In this document: positions 52,701 to 61,253 of the stretch, one piece after another
How the letters are laid out: every line of letters starts with the position of its first letter
Numbering within the stretch: the first letter of the stretch is position 1
Assembly: GCF_900176135.1 (NCBI RefSeq)
Contig: NZ_FWWW01000036.1
Span: forward strand, 20,066 to 84,065
Length of the DNA: 64,000 nucleotides
DNA from: Hymenobacter roseosalivarius DSM 11622
GTDB lineage: Bacteria; Bacteroidota; Bacteroidia; Cytophagales; Hymenobacteraceae
Direction: 5' to 3'
The notes under the pieces: generated by a model
Databases searched by the model: none
Seen by the model: only the letters and a program-made list of their open reading frames with translations
What the model was told of the DNA's origin: nothing
Translations under genes and position numbers: made by a program

Positions 52701-52846
52701 TTGAAGCAGAAGCCAAAATTCGCAACAAGGCCCAGGATAAGCTAAACGGGCTGCTCTTTGGTAAGCCCAAAAACCGGCCCGTTGCTGAGCCAACGGATTC
52801 AGCGCCCCCAACCTCCTCCGATACAACTCGCTCAGGAGGCAAATAA
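49781..52846 (+). CDS. AsmA-like protein (AsmA/YhdP/TamB superfamily)
   Basis: About 1021 residues from ATG 49781 (MRKFFVGLLVFLVVLVAAVALAPLLFKDKIKQALDRQLAERV); the frame opens upstream at a GTG at 49736. A single N-terminal membrane helix is followed by an AsmA N-terminal domain (FRTFPDLALSIDKLRIIG) and a long beta-rich body, then a helical C-terminus (QARAQVAQDSLQRDLARRQED...). AsmA-like proteins are thought to carry phospholipids between membranes. The basic C-terminal tail is charged and possibly periplasmic-proximal. It follows the divergent PorP gene and has its own -7 box. Confidence 0.85.
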   Translation: MRKFFVGLLVFLVVLVAAVALAPLLFKDKIKQALDRQLAERVAAKVEYDPANVSLSLFRTFPDLALSIDKLRIIGQDSFARDTLAYLPAFRAGLDLMSVVRGEQIKIKSIQLDQPDINLRVLKSGRANWDIFLSDSTLATQGKDTSQLSIAIKGWEIVGGKMRYEDLTIPFAMQAHNVNHTGSGDFTQNVFDMVSQTTADRFTMNYAGTDYLSNTKLDADVTMAMDLDKMLFTFKDNQVRINDFPASFAGTIAMPQDDIDFNLTFKALETDFKNILSIVPGVFTEKFKNIETGGKMAFDGYYKGTMSEVKSPGYGVNLQVKDGMFHYPDLPQAARNINVDMVVDNPSGFTNNVKVNVKQFHLDLGKNPVDGTVAIDGLEPMRVDGRVKANVDLAEVMKVYPVEDLLLRGQLLVDATAKGIYSATQMPVVQAAMRLTNGYVKSKQFPAPIENLTLNGTVTNTTGKPNDTRLNIPQFKMLLDGEPLEGRIAAQNIDKPIFDTNVRGTVDLTKLTKIFPLEGMTVTGRLNGNIAAKGSMADIEAERYQNVVASGTVNAQNVTYKSADLPQGVKVTRATATFNNDKIVLQNMNGFVGSSDIAASGTISNYMGYLFTPGQPLRGNLTVNSNRFNVNEWMVDEVTAKPTTTAKTAAPAQAQGVLQIPKYFDLTLNSTVGQVVYDNLKLDDVKGTVVVRDETVRMDGLNFNTLGGNFATTGSYSSKDLQHPKFNLGLNIKNLNFQNAFQAFNSVKTLVPLAANLEGIFSTNFNVSGEMGPDMLPVYSSLTGKGLFEVVRAAVSGSAVMDKISALTQFQELKKFAVENQDVAAEILNGNFIVKPFDVNVGQIKMTVGGSNNVNGNLEYITALNVPTGKLGNQLNARLTSLTGVQNLEGTDRVTLGLTIGGTVKNPQVKLNSGSVKTQAKDLVQNIVQAKVTDAKSQLQARAQVAQDSLQRDLARRQEDLQEKARLEIDKKRLEAEAKIRNKAQDKLNGLLFGKPKNRPVAEPTDSAPPTSSDTTRSGGK

Positions 52847-52858
52847 TACGGAATCAAA

Positions 52859-52903
52859 CATAAAGAAGGTCTTGTCAGCGCATGATGAGGCTTTTTTTAT
52901 GTC
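52859..52903 (+). terminator. Weak terminator-like hairpin after the AsmA-like gene
   Basis: Partial pairing of ACATAAA with TTTATGT around a GC-containing centre, ending in a T7 run, 13 bp past the stop. Imperfect, so low confidence. The rest of the gap to 53067 is AT-rich without other features. Confidence 0.4.
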
Positions 52904-53067
52904 CCCGCAATACCTAACGCTTGCATATAAAGTGTCGGCTATCTGCTTAAATAAATATTTGTTTAAAATTTATATAATAATTCTAATAAAAATGGCGTGA
53001 ATTTAGCTAGGGCACTATTCAGCTCAGTAAGCGCGTGTTTCTGTCATCTACTTCCTCCTCCTTTTCC

Positions 53068-53904
53068 ATGAAAATCACCCACTACCTGCCTGTTGCTGCC
53101 TGTATAGGTGCGCTGGCTTTATCAAGTTGCGCCGCCGACAAAACCGACGCTACCAAACTCCAGGTCCGCATGACGGATGCTCCCGGCGACTTCCAGAAAG
53201 TAAGCTTGGATGTACGCCAGATTGAGGTGCATCTCAAGGATGAGCAAGATCCCAACGGCTGGGAACTGTTGCCATTCACTCCGCAAGCGCTCAATATACT
53301 GGACTACGTGAACGGTCGTTCCGCGCTGCTGGTAGACACCGACTTCGCGCCCGGCGACCTGAAAGAGATTCGCTTACTACTCGGCCCCAACAGCACCGTC
53401 ACGACCCGTGACGGCGTAACCTACGATTTGAAAACGCCCAGCGGCCAGACCTCCGGCGTGAAGCTCAAGCTAAACAAGGCGACGCTGAAGGAGCGTGAAA
53501 CCTTCCAGCTTCTGCTCGACTTCGACGTAGCTAAATCTATCGTGCAGCGCGGCAAATGGCGGCCCGGCGACGACAAGAAAGAGCGTTTTATTCTGAAGCC
53601 GGTCATTCGTGTTATCGCTCAAGACATTGCCGGCGGCCTGCGCGGCACCGTTACTCCGACCGCGTCGCTGCCCCAGATATTGGCTATTCGCGCCTCCATC
53701 ACGCCCGCCGATACCTTCAGCACCTCTGCCGATGCGTCAGGCGGCTATCAGCTGAGTAGCTTACCTTCAGGAGTGTACCGGGTGGAGTTTTTTCCTACTA
53801 CTACGGCTCCAGCCAATCAGCCGGTTTACAAAAACGTAGTTCGCACTGATATTACGGTTACTAACAATCAGATAACGGAGCTAGGTCAAACGAAGCTTGA
53901 TTAG
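53068..53904 (+). CDS. DUF4382 lipoprotein with a carboxypeptidase-regulatory-like domain
   Basis: About 278 residues from ATG 53068 (MKITHYLPVAACIGALALSSC); the earlier ORF start at 53035 is not needed. The lipobox is LALSSC. The DUF4382 domain (TKLQVRMTDAPGDFQKVSLDVRQIEVHL...) occupies residues ~35-190, then GLRGTVTPT...GGYQLSSLPSGVYRVEFFP is a CarboxypepD-reg-like beta sandwich. Envelope protein of unknown role, common in this phylum. Confidence 0.88.
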   Translation: MKITHYLPVAACIGALALSSCAADKTDATKLQVRMTDAPGDFQKVSLDVRQIEVHLKDEQDPNGWELLPFTPQALNILDYVNGRSALLVDTDFAPGDLKEIRLLLGPNSTVTTRDGVTYDLKTPSGQTSGVKLKLNKATLKERETFQLLLDFDVAKSIVQRGKWRPGDDKKERFILKPVIRVIAQDIAGGLRGTVTPTASLPQILAIRASITPADTFSTSADASGGYQLSSLPSGVYRVEFFPTTTAPANQPVYKNVVRTDITVTNNQITELGQTKLD

Positions 53905-53931
53905 ATCTGTCCTTAACTCATAAAAAGCCCC

Positions 53932-53966
53932 CCAGATTGTATCTGGGGGGCTTTTTTGTTTATAAA
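53932..53966. terminator. Terminator built from an inverted pair of the GGGGGGC motif
   Basis: 16-nt perfect arms around TGT, each with the GCCCCCC/GGGGGGC core and A5/T5-6 ends. It separates the DUF4382 gene from the leftward thioredoxin-like gene. Confidence 0.9.
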
Positions 53967-53993
53967 CAAGGCATTTACAAAGCGAAGCTGAGC

Positions 53994-54629
53994 CTATCTG
54001 GTGCCATCCGCTAGTTCCAGCGCCCGAACCAACTCCAGCAGTTCCCCTTGGGTCGATTGGGTTTTGTCGTGGGCGTACCAGCTGTGGAGCTGAGTGGCAA
54101 AGTCTTCGAAAGGTAAGTTCTGACTTTTTAGCTCCAAAAACATGGCCTGCACCGGGACCGGACGCGGGCCCCAGGTCGCGGCTTCAGCGAGCGTATCAGC
54201 GTGCAGCACAATAAGTTTGGGAATAGAACGGCCCCCATCGGTAAGGTAACGGTCCATCAGGTCCAGGTTCTCGTCGCGCAACAGATACCGTGATTCCAGC
54301 TTACCATTGGCGGCTTTCACAATGGCTTCGATTACCGGCACAATCTGGGCCGCGTCGCCGCACCAGCCTTCGGTGAGCGTCAGCCACACGTACTTGTTTT
54401 GCAGATTAGCCACGGCCTCGCGCAGCTCGGGCAGCAATACAATGGTTTTATCAACGCGCCGCATACGCTGCACGTTCAGGCGAGCATACTGCAGAATCTG
54501 CTCTGTTTGGTTGGTGCCGGTGGTAAGGTTTTGGGCCATCAGCTCATCGATGAGCTGGCGGTAAGTGACGTAGGTATAAGCAGAAGCCAGGCGCTCGGGG
54601 GCCACAACAGAAGATAGGGAAGCTGACAT
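53994..54629 (-). CDS. Thioredoxin-fold protein with a non-canonical active site
   Basis: About 211 residues from ATG 54629 (MSASLSSVVAPERLASAYTY). The thioredoxin-like strand and active-site turn is VWLTLTEGWCGDAAQ; where thioredoxin has CxxC this has a single Cys (WCGDA), so it is unlikely to be a classical disulphide reductase. SIPKLIVLHADT resembles the later part of the fold, with the cis-Pro. Function unknown; proteins of this type in Bacteroidota are annotated only as thioredoxin family. Confidence 0.78.
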   Translation of the reverse strand: MSASLSSVVAPERLASAYTYVTYRQLIDELMAQNLTTGTNQTEQILQYARLNVQRMRRVDKTIVLLPELREAVANLQNKYVWLTLTEGWCGDAAQIVPVIEAIVKAANGKLESRYLLRDENLDLMDRYLTDGGRSIPKLIVLHADTLAEAATWGPRPVPVQAMFLELKSQNLPFEDFATQLHSWYAHDKTQSTQGELLELVRALELADGTR

Positions 54630-54668
54630 AGAATCGGGACTTAATGAGAATGGCTGGATAACAAACAA

Positions 54669-54700
54669 AAACCCTTCTGGTCTTCAAGCCAGAAGGGTTT
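54669..54700 (-). terminator. Hairpin terminator after the DinB-family gene
   Basis: 12-nt perfect arms (54669-54680 and 54689-54700) around an 8-nt loop, with A and T runs outside, 26 bp past the stop of the leftward DinB gene. Confidence 0.75.
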
Positions 54701-54726
54701 ATATGGAAGCGCTGCACGTATAGGAG

Positions 54727-55218
54727 CTACAAGCTCACCATCTCCTGGGCTGAAAGCTCGCGGCAGTAGGTGATAAAATCGGTATTGATGGGCTCTAACC
54801 CATTGTCGCGCAGGCGGGTAGCGACCTGGCCACGATGGTAGTTGGCGTGCACATGCACATGAGTCAGCACATCGGATACCTGACTTATATACGCGTCACC
54901 TACCGAGTTCATGTAGGTAATGGTGCGGTACAACTCGGTATCGTCGGCGGTCTGGGCCATCTGAAGCAGACGGTTAGAGGTTTGAGCGTGCAGTTGGTGC
55001 AGGCCTTCCAGTGTGTGCTCCTGCCACACTTTCACCGGGCTTTGCGTATCGGTAAGGCGCGCAATCCAGATAGCCTGTGCGTTGAGCACATGGCTAAACA
55101 GGCGCAGGGCCACAGCCGGGATTTCGGCACCGGCTGCCACCGCTTTTTGCATATGAGCGAGCAGCGTGTCATTAGCCCACACATTGTAAGCGGCCAGCTT
55201 TTCGATGGTGTTAATCAT
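54727..55218 (-). CDS. DinB-family protein
   Basis: About 163 residues from ATG 55218 (MINTIEKLAAYNVWANDTLLAHM). An all-helical bundle; the metal-binding triad of the DinB fold is visible as the His in ALRLFSHVLNAQ and the paired His in VHVHANYHRGQ. The family binds a metal and often a small thiol; the substrate is unknown, and it is unrelated to the DinB polymerase. The upstream ORF extension overlaps the next gene and is not used. Confidence 0.83.
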   Translation of the reverse strand: MINTIEKLAAYNVWANDTLLAHMQKAVAAGAEIPAVALRLFSHVLNAQAIWIARLTDTQSPVKVWQEHTLEGLHQLHAQTSNRLLQMAQTADDTELYRTITYMNSVGDAYISQVSDVLTHVHVHANYHRGQVATRLRDNGLEPINTDFITYCRELSAQEMVSL

Positions 55219-55250
55219 GGAAGTAGGAATGATGAAAACGAGTTGAAAAT

Positions 55251-55718
55251 TTACCGGGGATCTTGCCAGACCAGCGTTTCCTGCGTACGTTTTTTGGGGA
55301 AATCCGGGCAGCGGCCGTCCCCTTTGCCCGTGATACCGCCGTCGGGCTGACAAATAACCTTGCCATCGGCAGCATAAAGGGTAGTGAAAAAGTCGCAGCA
55401 GGGCGCTGTTTCATAGTACACCACCTGGTCGTTGTAGAGGTAGCGGAATACTTGCACGGGTGGGTTGGCAGGCTCTTCGGCCAGTATTTTTTGAATACGC
55501 TCCCTCAGCCAGGCTGGTCGCCCCGTGGTGTCAGCTATAGAAGACCGGGTCGGTGTGGGCATCACCGTATTGGCGCTGGTCGGGGCGGGAGTATCGGTGC
55601 CGTACACGCTGCCCGAAACAGGTGCGTCGGTGGGGGTCGTCACGTTTACACCAGTCTGACAACCTGCTGATAGCAAGGTTATAATCGACAGAGAAGCAAA
55701 AAGTAAAGCAGAGCGCAT
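55251..55718 (-). CDS. Cys-containing lipoprotein, function unknown (possibly DUF6970)
   Basis: About 155 residues from ATG 55718. Signal peptide with lipobox LLSAGC, a Pro/Thr-rich spacer, then a compact domain with FRYLYNDQVVYYETAPCCDFFTTLYAADGKVICQPDGGITGKGDG. From memory this resembles DUF6970 proteins of Hymenobacter, but that is not verified. The four cysteines (CCD, VIC, GRC) could bind a metal or form disulphides. Confidence 0.7.
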   Translation of the reverse strand: MRSALLFASLSIITLLSAGCQTGVNVTTPTDAPVSGSVYGTDTPAPTSANTVMPTPTRSSIADTTGRPAWLRERIQKILAEEPANPPVQVFRYLYNDQVVYYETAPCCDFFTTLYAADGKVICQPDGGITGKGDGRCPDFPKKRTQETLVWQDPR

Positions 55719-55835
55719 AGTCAATGAGCAGTTAATTAATGAGCAATGAGCGGCAGGCTGATTGCCTGATATGAGCCGAGTGGTGAAGGAGCCTACAACC
55801 GGACAGTGGTGCTTACGCCCCCACCCGCTAATTGT

Positions 55836-56240
55836 TCATTCCTGATTTTCAATTGCTAATTGAAAAAGCCGGGGGGCAAATATGAGTGCGCCCACCACCA
55901 GCGCGGCTAGCGCGGCCAGCAAAACGGCCCCGGCAGCTACATCCTTGGCCTTTCCAGCCAACGGATGATATTCCGGCGACACCAGATCAGTAAGTGCCTC
56001 AATGGCCGTATTGGCCAGCTCCGCCGTCCAGACGGTGCCAGCCGCCAAGGCTACCAGTGCCCACTCCGTCCGGCTGATATTGAAGTAAAATCCCAGACCA
56101 ATGACCACCACCGTTGCCAGCGCGTGAAAGCGAAGATGCACCTCCGAGCGCAACGCCGAGGCCACGCCCCGAAAGGCATGCCCGAAGCTGTCGGCGCGAC
56201 GGCGGAGCAGGCTGCGTTGGCTGGGGGGCAAATCAGCCAC
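55836..56240 (-). CDS. dgkA: Diacylglycerol/undecaprenol kinase family protein
   Basis: 134 residues with three membrane helices. The active-site block TAELANTAIEALTDLVSPEYHPLAGKAKDVAAGAVLL contains the conserved E..N and K..D..A residues of the small DgkA/UndK kinases. It phosphorylates diacylglycerol or undecaprenol; which cannot be told. Start GTG 56240; it overlaps the end of the preceding GNAT gene by 8 bp. Confidence 0.9.
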   Translation of the reverse strand: MADLPPSQRSLLRRRADSFGHAFRGVASALRSEVHLRFHALATVVVIGLGFYFNISRTEWALVALAAGTVWTAELANTAIEALTDLVSPEYHPLAGKAKDVAAGAVLLAALAALVVGALIFAPRLFQLAIENQE

Positions 56241-56826
56241 GGCTTTCGAAGTATTTAAACGTGGTGGTGCGCAACTGCTGCCATTCTGGCTTCAACACGC
56301 TGAAGACCACTGTGTCGCGCCGCCGTCCGCCCTGCGTGTAGCGGTGGCTGCGCAAGGTGCCCTCCTCGGTGGCTCCCATGCGGCGCATCGCACTCTGCGA
56401 CTTCAGGTTCTGCGCGTCGGTTTCCAACTCCACCCGCTCGCAGCCGAGCACATCAAACGCATGCCGAAATAGTAAATGCTTCGCTGCCCGGTTCAGGCCG
56501 CTGCGCTGAAACGCCGTGCCCACCCACGTATAGCCGATAGACAAGCGCGCATCCTCCAGATGGATATTATAATAGCTGGTGCTGCCGGCCACTTGGTTCG
56601 TTTGCTTGTCAATAATCAGGAAAGGGTAGCGCTGCTGCTGCTCCCGGCCCTGCACTGCTGCCGCTATGTAAGCGGCCAGGCTGATGCGGTCGTCGCCGCG
56701 GGTGAGCGTAAACTGCCACAAATCGGGGTCAAACGCAACGGGTTGCAGGGCCTCAAAGTCGGCAGCACTTAAGGGGCGCAGCTGAGCTCGGTTATTTTCG
56801 AGGGTAATGTCCTGGGCGAAATCCAT
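56233..56826 (-). CDS. GNAT-family N-acetyltransferase (RimJ/RimL-like)
   Basis: About 197 residues from ATG 56826 (MDFAQDITLENNRAQLRPLSAADFEAL). The acetyl-CoA loop is HLEDARLSIGYTWVGTAFQRSGLN, followed by AKHLLFRHAFDVLGCERVELETDAQNLKSQSAMRRMGATEEGTLRSHRY, the RimJ/RimL block. Substrate unknown: an antibiotic, amino acid or protein N-terminus. Translationally coupled to dgkA. Confidence 0.88.
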   Translation of the reverse strand: MDFAQDITLENNRAQLRPLSAADFEALQPVAFDPDLWQFTLTRGDDRISLAAYIAAAVQGREQQQRYPFLIIDKQTNQVAGSTSYYNIHLEDARLSIGYTWVGTAFQRSGLNRAAKHLLFRHAFDVLGCERVELETDAQNLKSQSAMRRMGATEEGTLRSHRYTQGGRRRDTVVFSVLKPEWQQLRTTTFKYFESRG

Positions 56827-56874
56827 AGAGAGGGCAGAAGCGTGAAAGCCAGCCCTAAAGATGCTGGAAAAAAG

Positions 56875-56905
56875 AAAAGCCGCCACCCCAGGTGGGAGCG
56901 GTGGC
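56875..56905 (-). terminator. Imperfect hairpin after the S9 peptidase gene
   Basis: AAAGCCGCCACC partially pairs with GGTGGCTTT around a short loop, in the gap between the S9 peptidase stop (57001) and the GNAT start. Moderate evidence only. Confidence 0.45.
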
Positions 56906-57000
56906 TTTCCGTAGAGAGTTGAGCTTTAGAAGCTGGTTAAGGTGCCAGCACGAGTACTTATGCTAATACTTTAAACGGTAGCTATTATCCGCAGCACCCG

Positions 57001-58965
57001 CTATTTGGCTGGCTCACTCACTAAGTATTGTTCAATGAACTCTGACATGGCCGCCGTCTGGTAGTCGCGGTTACTTTTTTTACGGAATCCGTGGCCTTCA
57101 TCTTTTGCCATGAGAAAATAGACGTCGTTACCATTCTTCTTGAGGGCCGAGAGCATTTGTTCGGCTTCGGTGTAGGGCACACGTGGGTCATTTTGGCCCT
57201 GCACAATCATCATAGGCTTAGTGATTTTCTGCACATTGTTCAAGGGCGCAATCTTCTGCAGGTAGGCACGCATGGCAGGGTCACGCTCGTCGCCGTACTC
57301 AGCCCGCCGCAAGTCGCGGCGGTACTCCGAGGTGCTTTCCAAGAAGGTTACGAAGTTGCTGATGCCCACCACGTCGATGCCAGCGCGCAGGCGGGTATTA
57401 AAGTTAGTCATGCAGGCCAGCACCATGTAGCCACCATAAGAGCCGCCATACACGGCCACGCGGCCGGCATCGAGGTCGGGCTGCGTGGCAATCCAGTCGA
57501 GCAGCATGCCGATGTCCTGCACCGATTCTTCACGCTTCATGCCGTTATCGGCAGCCAGATAGGTTTTGCCGTAGCCCGATGAACCGCGCACGTTGGGAAA
57601 GATGACGGCTACCCCCAACTCCTGAACCATGTACTGAGTGGAGGGGTCGAAGCCGGGCCGAGCTTGGCCCTCCGGCCCACCATGGATATTGATGATGACG
57701 GGCATCTTACCCTTGCGGTCGGTAGGCTTGTACACGAAAGCCGGAATCTGGCGCGGCTGCCCATTTACTTGGTCAAAAGTAGGGTAGCGCACCAGCGAGG
57801 GCTCTACAAGGGTAGCCGGGTTCAGGCCCCCGATTTCGCTTTGAGTCCAGCGTGTAGCCCGGTTGCCTTTCAGCGCCAGCGAGTACACGTCGCCAGCAGT
57901 CTTGGCGTTGGCAAAGGTGTAAGCTAGCCGTTGACCATCGCGACTGAACTTAAGCCCACCAATCAGACCTTGTGGCACATTTTTCACCCGCTCGTATTTG
58001 CCGGTTTTGGTGGTCAGCAGGTACAACTCGCTGAAGCCGTCTGCATTCACCGTAAAAGCCAATAGGTCGCCTTTGGGCGCCATTTCTATCTCGTCCACAT
58101 CCCAGCTGATGCCGGCCGTGAGCGGAGTTTGCTGCTTGGTAGCCAGGTTATAGTAGCGGAGGGTGTGAAATTCAGTGCCCTCGTCGCTGACCAGATACAA
58201 GCCCCTGCCGTCTTGGCTGAACAGCGCCGAACCGTAAGATATTTTTTCGCTTTGCGGGTTGAGAGGCGTGGCTTTGCCTGTAGCCACGTCCAGCAGATAG
58301 AGGTGGCTTTCGTTAGCCGATATGTATTCCTCAGCCACGATGGTTTGGTCGTCAGGGCTCCAGTCGGCGGCGTTCCAGGAACCGCTTACTTCCAGCAGGC
58401 GCTTTTCGGCTTTGGGGTTGCCCACTGGGGCCACGTACAAGTCATAGTCGCGGCCATTGCGGCGGGTGCTATTATACACATACCGGTCGCCGCGTTTGCT
58501 CCACAGCACCGCCCCGTTTTGGCTTTTGCCGTCGGTAAGTAGCGTGTACTGACCAGTGGCGCGGTCAAACCAATAGTTCTGGCGATTTTCGTTGCCGCCT
58601 ACATCCTTGGAAAACACGAAGCCGTTGTGTTTCGGGTCGGGGCTCACTGAGGCGCCGCCTACGGGCTCGGGAAAGAACGTCAGTTGGCGCCGGTCGGCGC
58701 CGGGCGCCGCTACGTGGTGCACCTGCGCTGCATCGCCAAAGCGGGTGCTGATGTAGATGCCGCCCTGGTGGTCCCAGTCGAGCAGGCCGGCCGAGCGGGC
58801 GTTCTGGTAAGCATTAAGTTGTTCGCGCAAGGCAGGTGTAGGCGGCGGAATCCGTTCGATAACTAGGTTCCCTTCTTCGCGGCGGGCCGGACTTACGGTA
58901 GTGGGTTGCTGTGCTAGGGCACCTAAAGGCAGCAACCACAGCAGGCTAAATAAGGGTATTTTCAT
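57001..58965 (-). CDS. S9-family prolyl oligopeptidase-type peptidase, secreted
   Basis: About 654 residues from ATG 58965 (MKIPLFSLLWLLPLGALAQ, signal peptide). A beta-propeller N-terminal region (many SPDDQTIV, KLYLVSDEGTEF-type blades) is followed by the alpha/beta-hydrolase domain with the nucleophile in VAVYGGSYGGYMVLAC and catalytic Asp and His near the C-terminus (IVQGQNDPRVPY and AKDEGHGF). Cleaves short peptides, probably after proline, in the periplasm. It precedes a long gap on its right side with no gene until the DHH remnant. Confidence 0.92.
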   Translation of the reverse strand: MKIPLFSLLWLLPLGALAQQPTTVSPARREEGNLVIERIPPPTPALREQLNAYQNARSAGLLDWDHQGGIYISTRFGDAAQVHHVAAPGADRRQLTFFPEPVGGASVSPDPKHNGFVFSKDVGGNENRQNYWFDRATGQYTLLTDGKSQNGAVLWSKRGDRYVYNSTRRNGRDYDLYVAPVGNPKAEKRLLEVSGSWNAADWSPDDQTIVAEEYISANESHLYLLDVATGKATPLNPQSEKISYGSALFSQDGRGLYLVSDEGTEFHTLRYYNLATKQQTPLTAGISWDVDEIEMAPKGDLLAFTVNADGFSELYLLTTKTGKYERVKNVPQGLIGGLKFSRDGQRLAYTFANAKTAGDVYSLALKGNRATRWTQSEIGGLNPATLVEPSLVRYPTFDQVNGQPRQIPAFVYKPTDRKGKMPVIINIHGGPEGQARPGFDPSTQYMVQELGVAVIFPNVRGSSGYGKTYLAADNGMKREESVQDIGMLLDWIATQPDLDAGRVAVYGGSYGGYMVLACMTNFNTRLRAGIDVVGISNFVTFLESTSEYRRDLRRAEYGDERDPAMRAYLQKIAPLNNVQKITKPMMIVQGQNDPRVPYTEAEQMLSALKKNGNDVYFLMAKDEGHGFRKKSNRDYQTAAMSEFIEQYLVSEPAK

Positions 58966-59097
58966 AAATGGCAGTAAATGAAAACTTGGTGAAAGCAAGA
59001 TGTTTTTGGACTAAAGCAAGGTACATCTAAATTCACTGTTATTATAACTACCTTTTATAAGTTACCCCTGCCTGAGTCTTAGCAAATTCTCGAACAA

Positions 59098-59136
59098 ACT
59101 AAAAGCCTCCCTATTACAAGTAGAGAGGCTTTTAGT
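59098..59136. terminator. Hairpin terminator in the gap right of the S9 gene
   Basis: ACTAAAAGCCTCCCTA pairs with TAGAGAGGCTTTTAGT with one mismatch around TTACAAG. It stands alone between genes that do not clearly end here; it may terminate an unannotated transcript. The 58966-59435 stretch otherwise shows no gene that I trust. Confidence 0.6.
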
Positions 59137-59435
59137 CTTATAAACTGTTAGTGTCAGCAAAACTTTAGATTCGGCGAATGTTGGCTTGCTACAGCTATGT
59201 ATACGTTCTCCCTCGCCCATAACTCTTCGATGCCCTGCGGTTGGTGTTGAGCCAAGCAAAGTTTGCTCTACTCGCTTCTGATGCAACCAAAAGTTGGTCA
59301 GCAGAAATGACTGTAGTAGCCAGGAGGTCGCCTAGTCCACCTAGCACCCTGGGTACTAGGGACACGCTTTGCGTATCGACAACGGTAAGACAACGTTAAA
59401 TATGACGTCAGCCTACAAAAACGGCTCTCAGTACT

Positions 59436-59633
59436 TTATTTACTCCGAAAATCCCAGCCCCTGCAAGAGTAACTGGCACTCCGCAGGGGGTAAATGCCCC
59501 CCGCAGCCAGTCCGTCCGCATCAAAATGGCAAAATACAACCACGCGGCCCGCAGCAGGAATCTGGTCAAGAAAAACACGAAAAGGCGCGAAAAATTGAGG
59601 ATAGTCGGACATAAAAACGGGCGGCCAGCACAA
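59436..59633 (-). pseudogene. Truncated remnant of a DHH-family phosphoesterase gene
   Basis: 65 codons from the ATG at 59633. The internal FMSDYPQFFAPFRVFLDQIPAAGRVVVFCHFDADGLAAG is the strand-Asp loop of DHH-family phosphoesterases (RecJ or oligoribonuclease relatives), where the Asp after CH binds metal. After GLAAG the sequence becomes unrelated (GGIYPLRSASYSCRGWDFRSK) and stops, so the remaining catalytic DHH motifs are missing. The break lies at a GGGGGGCATTT motif. Most likely a decayed gene fragment. Confidence 0.6.
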
Positions 59634-59651
59634 TAGCTGGCCGCCCGCTTT
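59613..59651 (-). terminator. Strong hairpin terminator after fumC
   Basis: 12-nt GC-rich arms CGGGCGGCCAGC and its complement (59618-59629 and 59636-59647) around ACAATA, followed on the minus strand by a T5 run. 30 bp past the fumC stop. Confidence 0.9.
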
Positions 59652-59681
59652 CAGAAATGATTGACAAGTCAGTAGCGTAGG

Positions 59682-61085
59682 TTACTTCTTAATCTCGCCA
59701 ACCATATCCTCCGGCTTCAGCCACTCATTGAATTGCTCCTCCGTGAGGTAGCCGAGCTTCAATGCGGTTTCTTTAAGGGTGCTGCCTTCGCGGTGGGCGG
59801 TTTGGGCAATTTCGGCGGCTTTGTAGTAGCCAATGTGCGGGTTCAGCGCCGTTACCAGCATCAAAGAGCTGTTTACGTGCTTCTTAATGTTCTCCTCGAT
59901 GGGCTTAATGCCTTCGGCGCACTTATCATTAAACGACACGCACACGTCGCCGATGAGGCGGGCTGAGTGCAGGAAGTTGTAGATCATCAGGGGCTTGAAC
60001 ACGTTTAGCTCGAAGTGGCCGCTCATGCCGCCGATGTTAATGGCCACGTCATTGCCCATCACCTGCGCGGCTACCATGGTCATGGCTTCGCTCTGGGTGG
60101 GGTTTACTTTGCCGGGCATAATGCTGGAGCCGGGCTCATTATCAGGAATATACAACTCGCCAATGCCGGCGCGCGGGCCGGACGCCAACAGCCGAATGTC
60201 GTTGGCAATCTTCATCAGGCTGGCGGCTACGGTTTTCAGCGCGCCGTGTGCTTCCACAATGGCATCGTGGGCAGCCAAGGCCTCAAACTTGTTTTCGGCC
60301 GTGATGAAGGGCAGGCCCGTCAGGTCGGCAATGTGCCTGGCTACGTTTTCGGAGTAGTTGGGGGGCGTATTGATGCCCGTGCCTACGGCTGTACCACCCA
60401 AGGCCAGCTCCGACAAGTGCGCTAGCGTATTTTTAATAGCCCGCAGGCCGTGGTCGAGCTGCGATACGTAGCCCGAAAACTCCTGGCCCACGGTCAGCGG
60501 CGTGGCGTCCATGAGGTGGGTACGGCCAATCTTGACCACCTGCATATACTCCTCCGACTTGCGCTTGAGCGTGTCGCGCAGCTTCTCAATGCCGGGCATG
60601 GTCACTTCCACCAGAATCTTGTAGGCCGCGATGTGCATAGCCGTGGGGAAGGTGTCGTTCGAGCTTTGCGACTTGTTTACGTCGTCGTTGGGCGCCAGTG
60701 CTTTCTTTTCGTCGCTAAGCTGGCCGCCCTGCAATACGTGGCCGCGGTAGGCTACCACCTCGTTCACGTTCATGTTCGACTGGGTGCCCGAGCCGGTTTG
60801 CCACACCACCAGCGGAAACTCCGCGTCCAGCTTGCCCTCCAGAATCTCATCGCACACGCGGCCAATCAGCTCGGCTTTTTCGGCCGATAGCACGCCCGCA
60901 TCACGGTTAGTAAGAGCCGCCGCTTTCTTTAGATAAGCAAAGGCGCGGATGATTTCCTTGGGCATCCGGTTGATATCCTGAGCAATGCGGAAGTTATCAA
61001 TGGAGCGCTGGGTTTGGGCGCCGTAGTAGGCGTCGGCGGGCACCTGCACGGGGCCCATGGTGTCTTTCTCGGTGCGAAAATTCAT
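59682..61085 (-). CDS. fumC: Class II fumarate hydratase
   Basis: About 467 residues from ATG 61085 ([28 protein letters not shown]), the standard FumC length. The signature [20 protein letters not shown] and other family blocks ([39 protein letters not shown]) are present. It converts fumarate to malate in the TCA cycle, iron-independent. The longer frame to 61196 is not used; upstream is the GTAAAAGTAC-type -7 variant. Confidence 0.95.
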   Translation of the reverse strand: MNFRTEKDTMGPVQVPADAYYGAQTQRSIDNFRIAQDINRMPKEIIRAFAYLKKAAALTNRDAGVLSAEKAELIGRVCDEILEGKLDAEFPLVVWQTGSGTQSNMNVNEVVAYRGHVLQGGQLSDEKKALAPNDDVNKSQSSNDTFPTAMHIAAYKILVEVTMPGIEKLRDTLKRKSEEYMQVVKIGRTHLMDATPLTVGQEFSGYVSQLDHGLRAIKNTLAHLSELALGGTAVGTGINTPPNYSENVARHIADLTGLPFITAENKFEALAAHDAIVEAHGALKTVAASLMKIANDIRLLASGPRAGIGELYIPDNEPGSSIMPGKVNPTQSEAMTMVAAQVMGNDVAINIGGMSGHFELNVFKPLMIYNFLHSARLIGDVCVSFNDKCAEGIKPIEENIKKHVNSSLMLVTALNPHIGYYKAAEIAQTAHREGSTLKETALKLGYLTEEQFNEWLKPEDMVGEIKK

Positions 61086-61253
61086 GAAGCGGAAAGCTGA
61101 GGTGGCAAATTGGTTCGAGGGGGTAAAAGTACGTAACGCCTGGTCGGGGGGCAATGTTGAGACATAGCCGCCCGTCGCCCGCTTGCGTACAACCATGCCG
61201 GCCCCCTCTGGAGCCGCCCGTCAGCCCCATTCTACCACCAAACGCCCCAAGCT

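Noticed and set aside
59062..59286. 74-codon minus-strand ORF in the gap right of the S9 gene
   Set aside because: It runs through the terminator hairpin at 59098-59136 and shows no homology cue.
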